Below are positions 24,845 to 33,431 of a stretch of 64,000 bases of DNA, piece by piece (positions within the stretch are counted from its first letter, which is position 1; the number at the start of each line of letters is the position of its first letter). The stretch lies in contig NZ_CAJQYY010000028.1 in NCBI RefSeq assembly GCF_907164575.1, positions 35,005 to 99,004 of the forward strand, in the 5' to 3' direction. Both the position numbers and the translations under genes were made by a program. Source of the stretch: Paraburkholderia gardini. Lineage in GTDB: Bacteria > Pseudomonadota > Gammaproteobacteria > Burkholderiales > Burkholderiaceae. A model generated the notes under the pieces. The model ran no database searches, had not been told where the DNA came from, and saw nothing but the letters and a program-made list of their open reading frames with translations.

Positions 24845-26608
24845 ATGAATATGCCCAGCGCGGAATTCTCCACGTCGGATACGACTCCCCATCACGAAAC
24901 TGGCTCTATCGGCGCCACCGTGCTCATGAAGGCACTGGCCGACGAAGACGTCGAATTCATCTGGGGCTATCCCGGCGGCTCGGTACTCTACATTTACGAC
25001 GAGCTGTACAAGCAGGACAAGTTCCAGCATATCCTCGTGCGTCACGAGCAGGCTGCGGTTCACGCCGCTGACGCCTACGCACGCTCGACCGGCAAGGTCG
25101 GCGTCTGCCTCGTGACCTCTGGCCCCGGCGTCACCAATGCGGTGACGGGCATCGCCACCGCCTATATGGATTCGATTCCGATGGTCGTGATCAGCGGGCA
25201 GGTTCCGACCGCCGCGATCGGCCAGGATGCGTTCCAGGAGTGCGATACGGTCGGCATCACGCGTCCGTGCGTAAAGCACAACTTCCTCGTGAAGGACGTG
25301 CGCGACCTCGCCGCCACCGTCAAGAAAGCGTTCTTTATCGCCCGTACCGGCCGGCCTGGTCCCGTGCTGATCGACATTCCGAAAGACGTGTCGAAGATGC
25401 CCTGCCAGTACGAGCCGCTCAAGTCGGTCGCGCTGCGCTCGTATAACCCGGTGACTAAAGGCCACTCCGGCCAGATCCGCAAGGCGGTTGCGCTGCTGCT
25501 GTCCGCGCAGCGCCCGTATATCTATACCGGCGGCGGCATCATTCTCGCGGATGCGTCGCGTGAGCTGAACCAGTTCGCCGATCTGCTCGGTTACCCGGTC
25601 ACGAATACGCTGATGGGTCTGGGCGGCTATCGCGCGAGCGACAAGAAATTCCTCGGCATGCTCGGCATGCACGGCACGTACGAAGCCAACATGGCGATGC
25701 AGCACTGCGACGTGCTGATCGCGATCGGCGCGCGTTTCGACGACCGTGTGATCGGCGATCCGGCGCACTTCGCGTCGCGTCCGCGCAAGATCATCCATAT
25801 CGACATCGATCCGTCTTCCATCTCCAAACGCGTCAAGGTCGACATTCCGATCGTCGGCGACGTGAAGGAAGTGCTGAAGGAACTGATCGAGCAGCTGCAG
25901 ACGGCCGAGCATGGCCCCGACACCGCGGCGCTCGCCGACTGGTGGAAGGACATCGAAGCCTGGCGCTCGAAAGACTGCCTGAAGTTCGACCGCAAGAGCG
26001 ACATCATCAAGCCGCAATACGTGGTGGAAAAGGCGTGGGAGTTGACCGACGGCAATGCCTTCGTGTGTTCCGACGTCGGCCAGCACCAGATGTGGGCGGC
26101 GCAGTTCTACCGCTTCAACAAGCCGCGTCGCTGGATCAATTCCGGCGGGCTCGGCACGATGGGCTTCGGCCTGCCGGCGGCGATGGGCGTGAAGATGGCG
26201 CACCCGGATGACGACGTGCTCTGTATCACGGGCGAAGGCTCGATCCAGATGTGCATCCAGGAACTGTCCACCTGCAAGCAGTACAACACGCCGGTGAAGA
26301 TCATTTCGCTGAACAACCGCTATCTGGGCATGGTGCGCCAGTGGCAGCAGATCGAATACAGCAAGCGCTACTCGCATTCGTACATGGATGCGCTGCCCGA
26401 CTTCGTGAAGCTCGCCGAAGCCTATGGCCACGTCGGCATGCGCATCGAGCGCACGGCGGATGTCGAACCGGCGCTGAAGGAAGCGCTGCGCCTGAAAGAT
26501 CGCACGGTGTTTCTCGATTTCCAGACCGATCCGACCGAAAACGTCTGGCCGATGGTTCAGGCCGGCAAGGGCATCACGGAGATGCTCATGGGTTCGGAAG
26601 ATCTATAA
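24845..26608 (+). CDS. ilvB: Acetolactate synthase large subunit
   Basis: Thiamine diphosphate enzyme catalysing the first common step of valine, leucine and isoleucine synthesis. 587 residues. Seen: GYPGGSVLYIYD, the catalytic Glu in RHEQAAVHAADAYAR, the FAD domain around 220-360, and the ThDP motif GEGSIQMCIQEL followed by NNRYLGMVRQWQ. ATG at 24845 follows GAAAGGTG. The regulatory subunit gene ilvH and ilvC follow, forming ilvBHC. A short N-terminal extension before the conserved GATVLMKAL is usual in this group. Confidence 0.97.
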   Translation: MNMPSAEFSTSDTTPHHETGSIGATVLMKALADEDVEFIWGYPGGSVLYIYDELYKQDKFQHILVRHEQAAVHAADAYARSTGKVGVCLVTSGPGVTNAVTGIATAYMDSIPMVVISGQVPTAAIGQDAFQECDTVGITRPCVKHNFLVKDVRDLAATVKKAFFIARTGRPGPVLIDIPKDVSKMPCQYEPLKSVALRSYNPVTKGHSGQIRKAVALLLSAQRPYIYTGGGIILADASRELNQFADLLGYPVTNTLMGLGGYRASDKKFLGMLGMHGTYEANMAMQHCDVLIAIGARFDDRVIGDPAHFASRPRKIIHIDIDPSSISKRVKVDIPIVGDVKEVLKELIEQLQTAEHGPDTAALADWWKDIEAWRSKDCLKFDRKSDIIKPQYVVEKAWELTDGNAFVCSDVGQHQMWAAQFYRFNKPRRWINSGGLGTMGFGLPAAMGVKMAHPDDDVLCITGEGSIQMCIQELSTCKQYNTPVKIISLNNRYLGMVRQWQQIEYSKRYSHSYMDALPDFVKLAEAYGHVGMRIERTADVEPALKEALRLKDRTVFLDFQTDPTENVWPMVQAGKGITEMLMGSEDL

Positions 26609-26723
26609 CGACCGTTTCTGACGCTGGCTTCGTCGCGCGCGCCTTCACAAAGGGCGGCAGCGGACGAAGCGGCGCGAACCGGCCCGCATACATCGATACA
26701 TCGACATCTGGAAGAAGCGAAAC

Positions 26724-27215
26724 ATGAGACACATTATTTCAGTCCTGCTGGAAAACGAACCGGGCGCGCTGTCACGCGTGGTGGGTCTTTTCTCGGCACG
26801 CGGCTACAACATTGAAACCTTGACGGTGGCTCCGACCGAAGACCATTCGCTGTCGCGCATGACCATCGTTTCCATTGGCTCGGACGACGTGATCGAACAG
26901 ATCACGAAGCATCTAAACCGCCTGATCGAGGTGGTGAAAGTGGTCGACCTTACCGAGGGCGCCCATACCGAGCGAGAGCTGATGCTGATCAAGGTAAGGG
27001 CGGTCGGCAAGGAGCGTGAGGAGATGAAGCGGATGTCGGATATTTTCCGCGGCCGCATCATCGACGTCACCGAAAAGACCTACACGATCGAATTGACGGG
27101 CGCGAGCGACAAGCTCGATGCCTTCATCGAAGGGCTCGACGCTACCGCGATTCTCGAAACGGTCCGCACGGGCAGCTCGGGGATCGGACGCGGCGAACGC
27201 ATTCTGAAGGTGTAA
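26724..27215 (+). CDS. ilvH: Acetolactate synthase small (regulatory) subunit
   Basis: Regulatory subunit giving feedback inhibition by valine, 163 residues. The N-terminal ACT domain is clear (RHIISVLLENEPGALSRVVGLFSARGYNIETL) and includes the Gly and Asn of the valine site; a second ACT-like domain follows (RELMLIKVRA to SGIGRGERILKV). GAAGCG lies before the ATG. It lies 115 bases after ilvB and 112 before ilvC, without a terminator in either gap. Confidence 0.97.
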   Translation: MRHIISVLLENEPGALSRVVGLFSARGYNIETLTVAPTEDHSLSRMTIVSIGSDDVIEQITKHLNRLIEVVKVVDLTEGAHTERELMLIKVRAVGKEREEMKRMSDIFRGRIIDVTEKTYTIELTGASDKLDAFIEGLDATAILETVRTGSSGIGRGERILKV

Positions 27216-27327
27216 CGCCGTTTGCATCGATCACGGCCGGATGAGCGCGCTGTCCATGACGCGAATCCGGCCAGCAGCACACAACACGCAGTACCTGAAT
27301 CTCTCTGAATATCGCCAAGGAACGAAC

Positions 27328-28344
27328 ATGAAAGTTTTCTACGACAAGGACGCCGACCTCTCCCTCATCAAAGGCAAGCAGGTCACCATCATCGGTTACG
27401 GCTCGCAAGGCCATGCACACGCGCTGAACCTGAGCGAAAGCGGCGTGAACGTGACGGTGGGTCTGCGCAAGGGTGGCGCATCGTGGAGCAAGGCTGAGAA
27501 CGCCGGCCTGAAGGTCAAGGAAGTGGCCGAAGCCGTGAAGGGCGCGGACGTCGTCATGATGCTGCTGCCGGACGAGCAGATCGCCGAAGTCTACGCAAAG
27601 GAAGTCCATGCGAACGCGAAGCAGGGTGCAGCCCTCGCATTCGCGCACGGCTTCAACGTGCATTACGGCCAGGTGATTCCGCGTGCGGATCTGGACGTCA
27701 TCATGATCGCGCCGAAGGCACCGGGACACACGGTTCGCGGCACGTACTCGCAAGGCGGCGGCGTGCCGCACCTGATCGCGGTCGCGCAGGACAAGTCGGG
27801 CGCGGCCCGTGACATCGCGCTGTCGTACGCAGCGGCAAACGGCGGCGGCCGTGCCGGCATCATCGAAACGAACTTCCGCGAAGAAACGGAAACCGACCTG
27901 TTCGGCGAACAGGCCGTGCTGTGCGGCGGTACGGTCGACCTGATCAAGGCTGGCTTCGAAACGCTGGTGGAAGCGGGCTACGCGCCGGAAATGGCGTACT
28001 TCGAGTGCCTGCACGAACTGAAGCTGATCGTCGACCTGATCTACGAAGGCGGCATCGCGAACATGAACTACTCGATCTCGAACAACGCCGAATACGGCGA
28101 GTACGTGACGGGTCCGAAGATCGTGACGGCCGAAACGAAGAAGGCGATGAAGCAGGTTCTCACCGATATTCAAACGGGCGAGTACGCGAAGAGCTTCATC
28201 ATCGAAAACCGCGCTGGCGCGCCGACGCTGCAATCGCGTCGCCGTCTGACGGCTGAGCACCAGATCGAAACGGTCGGTGCGAAGCTGCGCTCGATGATGC
28301 CGTGGATCGCTGCGAACAAGCTCGTCGACCAGTCGAAGAACTAG
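27328..28344 (+). CDS. ilvC: Ketol-acid reductoisomerase
   Basis: NADPH- and Mg-dependent enzyme converting acetolactate or acetohydroxybutyrate to the dihydroxy acids. 338 residues, class I length. Seen: nucleotide-binding GYGSQGHAHALNL near residues 25-37, APKAPGHTVR, the metal-binding DLFGEQAVLCGG and ECLHELKLIVDLIYEGG. ATG at 27328 follows AAGGAA; the frame continues upstream to 27241 without homology. Last gene of ilvBHC, closed by a terminator at 28409-28448. Confidence 0.98.
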   Translation: MKVFYDKDADLSLIKGKQVTIIGYGSQGHAHALNLSESGVNVTVGLRKGGASWSKAENAGLKVKEVAEAVKGADVVMMLLPDEQIAEVYAKEVHANAKQGAALAFAHGFNVHYGQVIPRADLDVIMIAPKAPGHTVRGTYSQGGGVPHLIAVAQDKSGAARDIALSYAAANGGGRAGIIETNFREETETDLFGEQAVLCGGTVDLIKAGFETLVEAGYAPEMAYFECLHELKLIVDLIYEGGIANMNYSISNNAEYGEYVTGPKIVTAETKKAMKQVLTDIQTGEYAKSFIIENRAGAPTLQSRRRLTAEHQIETVGAKLRSMMPWIAANKLVDQSKN

Positions 28345-28408
28345 GCCAGCGTTGCATTCGTCCGGTTTGTGCGTCCGCAGCAATCGCGGGCGCATCGCCG
28401 GATGGTCC

Positions 28409-28448
28409 CAAAAGCCGTCCAGGTGTGATGAACCCTGGGCGGCTTTTG
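28409..28448 (+). terminator. Terminator of ilvBHC
   Basis: CAAAAGCCGTCCAGG and CCTGGGCGGCTTTTG form a stem with one mismatch around a short loop, ending in TTTT before psd. Confidence 0.75.
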
Positions 28449-28484
28449 CTATCCTACGGTTTTACAAAAATACTGAAGCCACTC

Positions 28485-29123
28485 ATGAATTACCCTCATC
28501 CGATCATCGCGCGCGAAGGCTGGCCGTTCATCGCCATCGCGGCCGTCGTTGCGTTGTTGATCCATGCCATCGCGGGGTTCGGCTTCGCATGGCCGTTCTG
28601 GCTGATCCTGATTTTCATCGTCCAGTTTTTCCGCGACCCGGCTCGCCCGATTCCCACGCAGGCCAATGCCGTGCTGTGTCCCGCCGACGGCCGCATCGTC
28701 ACTGTCGAAACGGCGCACGACCCGTACGCCAACCGCGAAGCGCTGAAGATCAGCGTGTTCATGAATGTGTTCAACGTCCACTCGCAACGCTCGCCAGTGG
28801 ATGGCGCGATCTCGAAGGTCGAATATTTTCCGGGTGCTTACCTGAACGCCGCAGTCGATAAAGCTTCGCTCGAGAACGAGCGCAATGCGCTGGTGATCGA
28901 AATGGCAAGCGGCCAGACGGTCACGTCGGTGCAGATCGCGGGTCTCATCGCACGCCGGATTCTTTGCTATGTGCGTGCGGGCGAACCGCTCACGCGCGGT
29001 CAGCGCTATGGCTTCATCCGTTTCGGTTCGCGTGTCGACGTGTATCTGCCGGTGGGCAGCCGTCCGCGCGTATCGATTGGCGAGAAGGTGTCTGCCTCGT
29101 CGACGATCCTCGCTGAACTATAA
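28485..29123 (+). CDS. psd: Phosphatidylserine decarboxylase proenzyme (short type)
   Basis: Makes phosphatidylethanolamine from phosphatidylserine. 212 residues, the short (type II, soluble-domain) form with two hydrophobic segments near the N-terminus (about 12-45). The proenzyme cleaves itself at the Gly-Ser of RFGSRVDVY (near residue 182), the Ser becoming the pyruvoyl group. Also seen: FFRDPARPIP, ADGRIV and NVFNVHSQRSPVDG. ATG at 28485 is preferred; the upstream frame overlaps the ilvC end and terminator. pssA follows after 20 bases, so the two steps of phosphatidylethanolamine synthesis are coupled. Confidence 0.95.
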   Translation: MNYPHPIIAREGWPFIAIAAVVALLIHAIAGFGFAWPFWLILIFIVQFFRDPARPIPTQANAVLCPADGRIVTVETAHDPYANREALKISVFMNVFNVHSQRSPVDGAISKVEYFPGAYLNAAVDKASLENERNALVIEMASGQTVTSVQIAGLIARRILCYVRAGEPLTRGQRYGFIRFGSRVDVYLPVGSRPRVSIGEKVSASSTILAEL

Positions 29124-29143
29124 CGCGGCACAAGGAGGTTTCG

Positions 29144-30010
29144 ATGGCCGCATTCAAACCGCGTCGACCGCGCAGCGCCGGCCCGCAGCCCCGGCCTTTC
29201 CGCCGCAAGAAGCCGATGCCGGAACCGGGTGTCGTCGACAGCCGGCGTGCCGCGCGCCAGCAGTTCCTGCGCAAGCGCGGTATCTATCTGCTGCCGAACG
29301 CCTTCACGACCGCCGCGCTGTTCTGCGGCTTCTTCGCCGTCGTGCAGGCGATGAACGTGCGCTTCGAAGTCGCGGCGATCGCGATTTTCGTGGCGATGGT
29401 GCTCGACGGCATGGACGGCCGGGTTGCGCGCATGACGCATACGCAGAGTGCGTTCGGCGAGCAGTTCGACAGCCTCTCGGACATGGTGTCGTTCGGCGTC
29501 GCGCCGGCGCTCGTGATGTACGAATGGATACTGAAGGACCTCGGCCGGTGGGGCTGGCTTGCGGCATTCGTGTACTGCTCGGGTGCGGCGCTGCGGCTGG
29601 CGCGCTTCAACACGAACATCGGCGTGGTCGACAAGCGCTTCTTCCAGGGCATGCCGAGCCCGGCCGCCGCGGCGCTGATCGCGGGCTTCGTGTGGCTCGC
29701 CACCGATAACCGCGTGCCGCTGAAGCTCGTCTGGCTGCCGTGGGTCGCGTTCGTGCTGACGATCTATGCAGGCGTGACGATGGTGTCGAACGCGCCGTTC
29801 TACAGCGGCAAGGCGCTCGACGTGCGGCATCGCGTGCCGTTCGGCGTGATCCTGCTGGTCGTGATGGCGTTCGTGCTGGTGTCGTCCGATCCGCCGTTGA
29901 TGCTGTTCGGCCTGTTCGTCCTGTACGGGCTGTCGGGCTACGTGTTCTGGGGCTATCAGGCGCTTCGGGGCCGGGCGAACCCGGCCCGTTCGTCACAGCG
30001 CGATCACTGA
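29144..30010 (+). CDS. pssA: CDP-diacylglycerol-serine O-phosphatidyltransferase
   Basis: Integral membrane phosphatidylserine synthase of the CDP-alcohol phosphatidyltransferase superfamily, 288 residues. The signature D-G-x2-D-G-x2-A-R-x8-G-x3-D-x3-D is seen as DGMDGRVAR, then FGEQFDSLSD. A basic N-terminal region (about 1-45, rich in Arg) precedes the membrane helices. AAGGAGG lies 6 bases before the ATG. It works directly upstream of Psd in the pathway and is closed by a terminator at 30040-30071. Confidence 0.95.
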   Translation: MAAFKPRRPRSAGPQPRPFRRKKPMPEPGVVDSRRAARQQFLRKRGIYLLPNAFTTAALFCGFFAVVQAMNVRFEVAAIAIFVAMVLDGMDGRVARMTHTQSAFGEQFDSLSDMVSFGVAPALVMYEWILKDLGRWGWLAAFVYCSGAALRLARFNTNIGVVDKRFFQGMPSPAAAALIAGFVWLATDNRVPLKLVWLPWVAFVLTIYAGVTMVSNAPFYSGKALDVRHRVPFGVILLVVMAFVLVSSDPPLMLFGLFVLYGLSGYVFWGYQALRGRANPARSSQRDH

Positions 30011-30039
30011 AACCGGCCTGGTCGGCAGGAAGGCAGGAC

Positions 30040-30071
30040 AAAAGCGGCGGCTCGAGGGCTGCCGCTTTTCG
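30040..30071 (+). terminator. Terminator of psd-pssA
   Basis: AAAAGCGGC and GCCGCTTTT form the stem of a hairpin (with inner GC pairs) ending in a T run, 30 bases after the pssA stop. Confidence 0.8.
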
Positions 30072-30096
30072 TTTCGGGCGCCGGGTGCGGCGCTAA

Positions 30097-30125
30097 TTGC
30101 GCGATTTCCGGATTGCCGCTATAGT
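30097..30125 (+). promoter_or_regulatory. leuA promoter
   Basis: TTGCGC (30097-30102), 17-base spacer, TATAGT (30120-30125). The -10 matches 5 of 6. Expected start sites are A30131 or A30133, the latter being the first base of the leader ATG. Confidence 0.65.
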
Positions 30126-30132
30126 CGCTGAC

Positions 30133-30216
30133 ATGGTTATTTTCACATTCCCCTTCCTGTCTCTTCAAGCCGGTGCGCCCCTATGCGCACTAGTGCTAGC
30201 GCGCCTGCCGCGCTGA
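30133..30216 (+). CDS. leuA leader peptide, apparently leaderless
   Basis: A 27-codon frame from ATG at 30133 to TGA at 30214-30216. It codes six leucines, three of them by the codon CTA within six codons (CTA TGC GCA CTA GTG CTA, 30181-30198). CTA is normally very rare in GC-rich Burkholderiaceae genes. The gene lies between the leuA promoter and leuA, so it has the hallmarks of a leucine-sensing attenuation leader. The ATG is at the predicted transcription start, with no Shine-Dalgarno sequence, so it would be translated as a leaderless mRNA. Codons and promoter are seen; regulation is inferred. Confidence 0.7.
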   Translation: MVIFTFPFLSLQAGAPLCALVLARLPR

Positions 30217-30274
30217 CCGTTTTCGCCCTCCGTCTGCCTCGTCTGTTGTTTAGCGTCGCCAGCGGTGGCGCAAA
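30186..30274 (+). promoter_or_regulatory. leuA leader RNA: hairpins and pyrimidine-rich tract
   Basis: Four elements follow the CTA codons. The palindrome GCACTAGTGC lies at 30188-30197. Hairpin AGCGCG/CGCGCT (30198-30214) overlaps the leader stop and is followed by TTTT at 30220-30223. Bases 30217-30250 contain no A at all and are mainly C and T, like a Rho loading site. A second hairpin, CGCCA/TGGCG with outer GTTT/AAAC, spans about 30247-30274 without a T run. Which of these terminates transcription cannot be decided by eye. Confidence 0.45.
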
Positions 30275-30328
30275 CACCCGAATTCCGTATCTTCATTCCC
30301 ACATTTGATTGAGTCCCGGAGACCCGAC

Positions 30329-31873
30329 ATGGCAGACAAGCTGATCATATTCGACACGACCTTGCGCGACGGCGAGCAGTCGCCCGGTGCGTCGATGACC
30401 AAGGAAGAAAAAATCCGTATCGCGAAGCAGCTCGAACGGATGAAAGTGGACGTCATCGAAGCCGGTTTCGCCGCCAGTTCGAACGGCGATTTCGATTCGA
30501 TCCACACGATCGCGTCGATGATCAAGGACAGCACGATCTGCTCGCTCGCCCGCGCGAACGACAAGGACATCCAGCGTGCCGCCGATGCGCTGAAGCCCGC
30601 CAGCCACTTCCGCATTCACACGTTCATCGCGACGTCGGCGCTGCACATGGAAAAGAAGCTGCGCATGACGCCGGACCAGGTGTTCGAGCAGGCAAAACTC
30701 GCGGTGCGTTTCGCGCGCAAGTTCACGGACGACGTCGAGTTCTCGCCGGAAGACGGCAGCCGCACGGATATGGACTTCCTGTGCCGCGTGCTCGAAGCGG
30801 TGATCGCCGAAGGCGCGACCACGATCAATATCGCCGACACGGTTGGCTACGGCGTGCCGGAACTGTACGGCAAGCTCGTGAAGGATCTGCGCGAGCGCAT
30901 CCCGAACTCGCACAAGGCGGTGTTCTCCGTGCACTGCCACAACGACCTCGGCATGGCCGTGGCGAACTCGCTGGCAGGCGTGCAGATCGGCGGCGCGCGT
31001 CAGGTCGAGTGCACGATCAACGGTCTCGGTGAGCGTGCGGGCAATACGTCGCTCGAAGAGATCGTGATGGCCGTGAAGACCCGCAAGGATTACTTCGGCC
31101 TCGATCTCGGCATCGATACGACGCAGATCGTGCCGGCGTCGAAGCTCGTGTCGCAGATCACCGGTTTTGTCGTGCAGCCGAACAAGGCGGTGGTGGGCGC
31201 GAACGCGTTTGCACACGCATCCGGCATTCACCAGGACGGTGTGCTGAAGGCGCGCGACACGTACGAAATCATGCGGGCCGAAGATGTGGGCTGGAGCGCG
31301 AACAAGATCGTGCTCGGCAAGCTCTCGGGCCGTAACGCATTCAAGCAGCGTCTGCAGGAACTCGGCATTTCGCTCGAAAGCGAAGGCGAACTGAACACGG
31401 CGTTCGCGCGCTTCAAGGAGCTGGCCGACCGCAAGTCGGAAATTTTCGACGAAGACATCATCTCGATCGTGACGGAAGAATCTGCCGAAGCTCACGAAAA
31501 GGAACATTACAGGTTCGTTTCGCTGTCGCAGCACTCGGAAACGGGCGAGCAGCCGCACGCGAAGATCGTGTTCTCGATGGAAGGCAAGGAAGTGACCGGC
31601 GAAGCGCGCGGCAACGGTCCGGTCGACGCCACGTTGAACGCGATCGAAACCGAAGTGGGGAGCGGCTCGGAACTGCTGCTTTACTCGGTGAACGCGATCA
31701 CGACGGGCACCCAGGCGCAGGGCGAAGTGACGGTGCGTCTGTCGAAGAGCGGGCGCATCGTGAACGGCGTCGGCACCGATCCGGATATCGTCGCGGCTTC
31801 CGCGAAAGCGTATATCTCGGCGCTCAACAAGCTGTACTCGAACGTCGACAAGCTGAATCCGCAGCGTTCGTAA
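30329..31873 (+). CDS. leuA: 2-isopropylmalate synthase
   Basis: First committed enzyme of leucine synthesis, condensing acetyl-CoA with 2-oxoisovalerate. 514 residues, the usual length of the type 1 enzyme. Seen: catalytic TLRDGEQSPGASM at the N-terminus, the metal ligands HCHNDLGMAVANS, the region NGLGERAGNTSLEE, and a C-terminal LeuA allosteric domain (about 390-510) for leucine feedback. ATG at 30329 follows CGGAGA; the upstream in-frame start at 30305 adds eight residues. A leader peptide gene lies 112 bases upstream. The bidirectional terminator at 31926-31957 ends the gene. Confidence 0.97.
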   Translation: MADKLIIFDTTLRDGEQSPGASMTKEEKIRIAKQLERMKVDVIEAGFAASSNGDFDSIHTIASMIKDSTICSLARANDKDIQRAADALKPASHFRIHTFIATSALHMEKKLRMTPDQVFEQAKLAVRFARKFTDDVEFSPEDGSRTDMDFLCRVLEAVIAEGATTINIADTVGYGVPELYGKLVKDLRERIPNSHKAVFSVHCHNDLGMAVANSLAGVQIGGARQVECTINGLGERAGNTSLEEIVMAVKTRKDYFGLDLGIDTTQIVPASKLVSQITGFVVQPNKAVVGANAFAHASGIHQDGVLKARDTYEIMRAEDVGWSANKIVLGKLSGRNAFKQRLQELGISLESEGELNTAFARFKELADRKSEIFDEDIISIVTEESAEAHEKEHYRFVSLSQHSETGEQPHAKIVFSMEGKEVTGEARGNGPVDATLNAIETEVGSGSELLLYSVNAITTGTQAQGEVTVRLSKSGRIVNGVGTDPDIVAASAKAYISALNKLYSNVDKLNPQRS

Positions 31874-31925
31874 CGTCATTGACCGCGGGGCGTCGATCCG
31901 CGCTTTCCGTGTGTACGTTCAGACG

Positions 31926-31957
31926 AAACCCCGTGCCCCATAAGGGCACGGGGTTTT
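31926..31957. terminator. Bidirectional terminator between leuA and carbonic anhydrase
   Basis: AAACCCCGTGCCC and GGGCACGGGGTTT form a perfect 13-bp stem with loop CATAA and T runs on both strands. The stop codon of the carbonic anhydrase gene (31957-31959) begins at its edge. Confidence 0.92.
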
Positions 31958-32574
31958 CAGTTTCCGGGGTCGCGTTGCGCGTCGCCCGGGTAGCCGGATG
32001 CGACGACCTTGATGCGTCCGTCGTCGAGCGAGAAGATCCAGCCATGCACGAGCGGCGCCGGCTGGCTTTCGCGCACGATGTCGGTGTCGCGCAGCCGCTG
32101 AACCTGCTCCAGCACGTTCAGTTCGGCGAGCCGGTTGAGGCGCGCATCGTCGGACGGCTGAGCGTCCAGTTCGTCGTGGTGCGCATGGGCCAGCGCGCGC
32201 AGCGGCGCGATGCGCCGGTTGACGTGCGGCAGCTCCGGCGACGGCGGCAGCAGCGCCGCCCGCACGCCGCCGCAACCATAGTGACCGCAGACGATCACGT
32301 GCCCGACCTTCAGCACGCGCACGGCGTATTCGAGCACGCTCGAACAGTTGTCGTCGTCGGGCGGAAAGAGATTCGCGATGTTGCGATGGACGAACAGGTC
32401 GCCCGGCTGGCAAAGCGTGATGGTCTCGGCGGGAACACGGCTGTCCGAGCATCCGATCCATAGAACCAGCGGGTTTTGTCCCCGCGACAGGGCCTGGAAA
32501 AAATGCGGCTCGCGGGCAACCGTTTCATCGGCCCATTCGGTATTGGCGGCCAGCATCTGTCTGGGAAGGGTCAT
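31957..32574 (-). CDS. Beta-class carbonic anhydrase
   Basis: Zinc enzyme interconverting CO2 and bicarbonate, supplying bicarbonate to biotin carboxylases. 205 residues from the ATG at 32574 (MTLPRQML). Seen: zinc ligand and dyad CSDSRVPAE near residue 42, HRNIAN, and the second ligand pair HYGCGGV near 98-104. The upstream extension to 32646 runs through the terminator of the next gene and is rejected. Monocistronic between two terminators. Confidence 0.95.
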   Translation of the reverse strand: MTLPRQMLAANTEWADETVAREPHFFQALSRGQNPLVLWIGCSDSRVPAETITLCQPGDLFVHRNIANLFPPDDDNCSSVLEYAVRVLKVGHVIVCGHYGCGGVRAALLPPSPELPHVNRRIAPLRALAHAHHDELDAQPSDDARLNRLAELNVLEQVQRLRDTDIVRESQPAPLVHGWIFSLDDGRIKVVASGYPGDAQRDPGN

Positions 32575-32608
32575 CGAAAGCGCCTCCGTATCGGCCGACG
32601 ATATACAG

Positions 32609-32634
32609 AAAAGCCGCCTCAGGGGCGAGGCGGC
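32609..32634 (-). terminator. Terminator of the lipoprotein gene
   Basis: On the minus strand GCCGCCTC, a 6-base loop and GAGGCGGC are followed by TTTT, 28 bases after the lipoprotein stop. Confidence 0.85.
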
Positions 32635-32661
32635 CTGTGTGTGCATGCTACCGGGATACGA

Positions 32662-33231
32662 TCAGAAGAGGCCGCGGCGATCCGGATCGTGCAGCGGGTC
32701 CGGGCTTTTCTGGGTGGTCCGCAGGACGCCCTGGTCGTCGAAGTAGAAGCTGAACATCATGTACCAGACGTTGTCCTCGAGGTACCGGTAGGTCCAGACC
32801 TCACGTTTCATCAGCGGGAAATACGACGTTTCGACCGGGCGGCCGAAGTTGACGAGCACATCGTCGCGCGTCCATTTGCCGACCTCGGCGCGGTAGAACT
32901 CGTTGGGCTGGAGCACCTGGCGCACGGACAGGATCTTGCCGGCGGCGTCGACGTCCGCGGCGGTGGTGGTTTCGCCCATCGGCTGGGTGGGCCACATCAG
33001 GCGCCGGCTGCCGTTCGGCAGGTCATAGGTTTCCCGTGGCGGGCCGAGGCGGGTGATCAGGGTCGACTGGTCTTCGCCCGGCTGGAACTGCTGCCACGGT
33101 TGCGCGCAACCCGTGAGCATCACGGCGCCGAAGCAGGCGCACGCGAGCGCCGCACGGCGCAACCGGCCGGCGCGTGCTGGCTGCGTTGTCGTCCCGCCGG
33201 GGGCAGGCACGGTGAAGAGGCGGTTAAGCAT
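32662..33231 (-). CDS. Putative outer-membrane lipoprotein
   Basis: 189 residues from the ATG at 33231, which follows a good GGAGG. The N-terminus is long for a signal peptide, but ends in RRAALACACFGAVMLTGC, with a lipobox LTGC whose Cys is residue 42. The mature part contains two similar units (ITRLGPPRETYDLPNGSRRLMWPT and LVNFGRPVETSYF...REVWTYRY), each like the helix-then-strand SmpA/BamE fold. A BamE-like fold is therefore possible, but it is not BamE itself. Function unknown. Monocistronic. Confidence 0.82.
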   Translation of the reverse strand: MLNRLFTVPAPGGTTTQPARAGRLRRAALACACFGAVMLTGCAQPWQQFQPGEDQSTLITRLGPPRETYDLPNGSRRLMWPTQPMGETTTAADVDAAGKILSVRQVLQPNEFYRAEVGKWTRDDVLVNFGRPVETSYFPLMKREVWTYRYLEDNVWYMMFSFYFDDQGVLRTTQKSPDPLHDPDRRGLF

Positions 33232-33431
33232 GGGTTCCTCCGGTGGCATTCTGGTGGCCTCACGTTATGTGTTCTGTCAGGAAGCCACGGTATTTTGACA
33301 CGCGGCGCGGCAAAAGATTTGTCCGCGCTGCGTGACGGCGCGCGAACTTGGGGTGGGCGGCGCCCTTGCCCGGTGACGTGCACGCCTCTATGATCCGCGC
33401 TTCGGATGAATCAATCGCGGTGGGAGTAACG

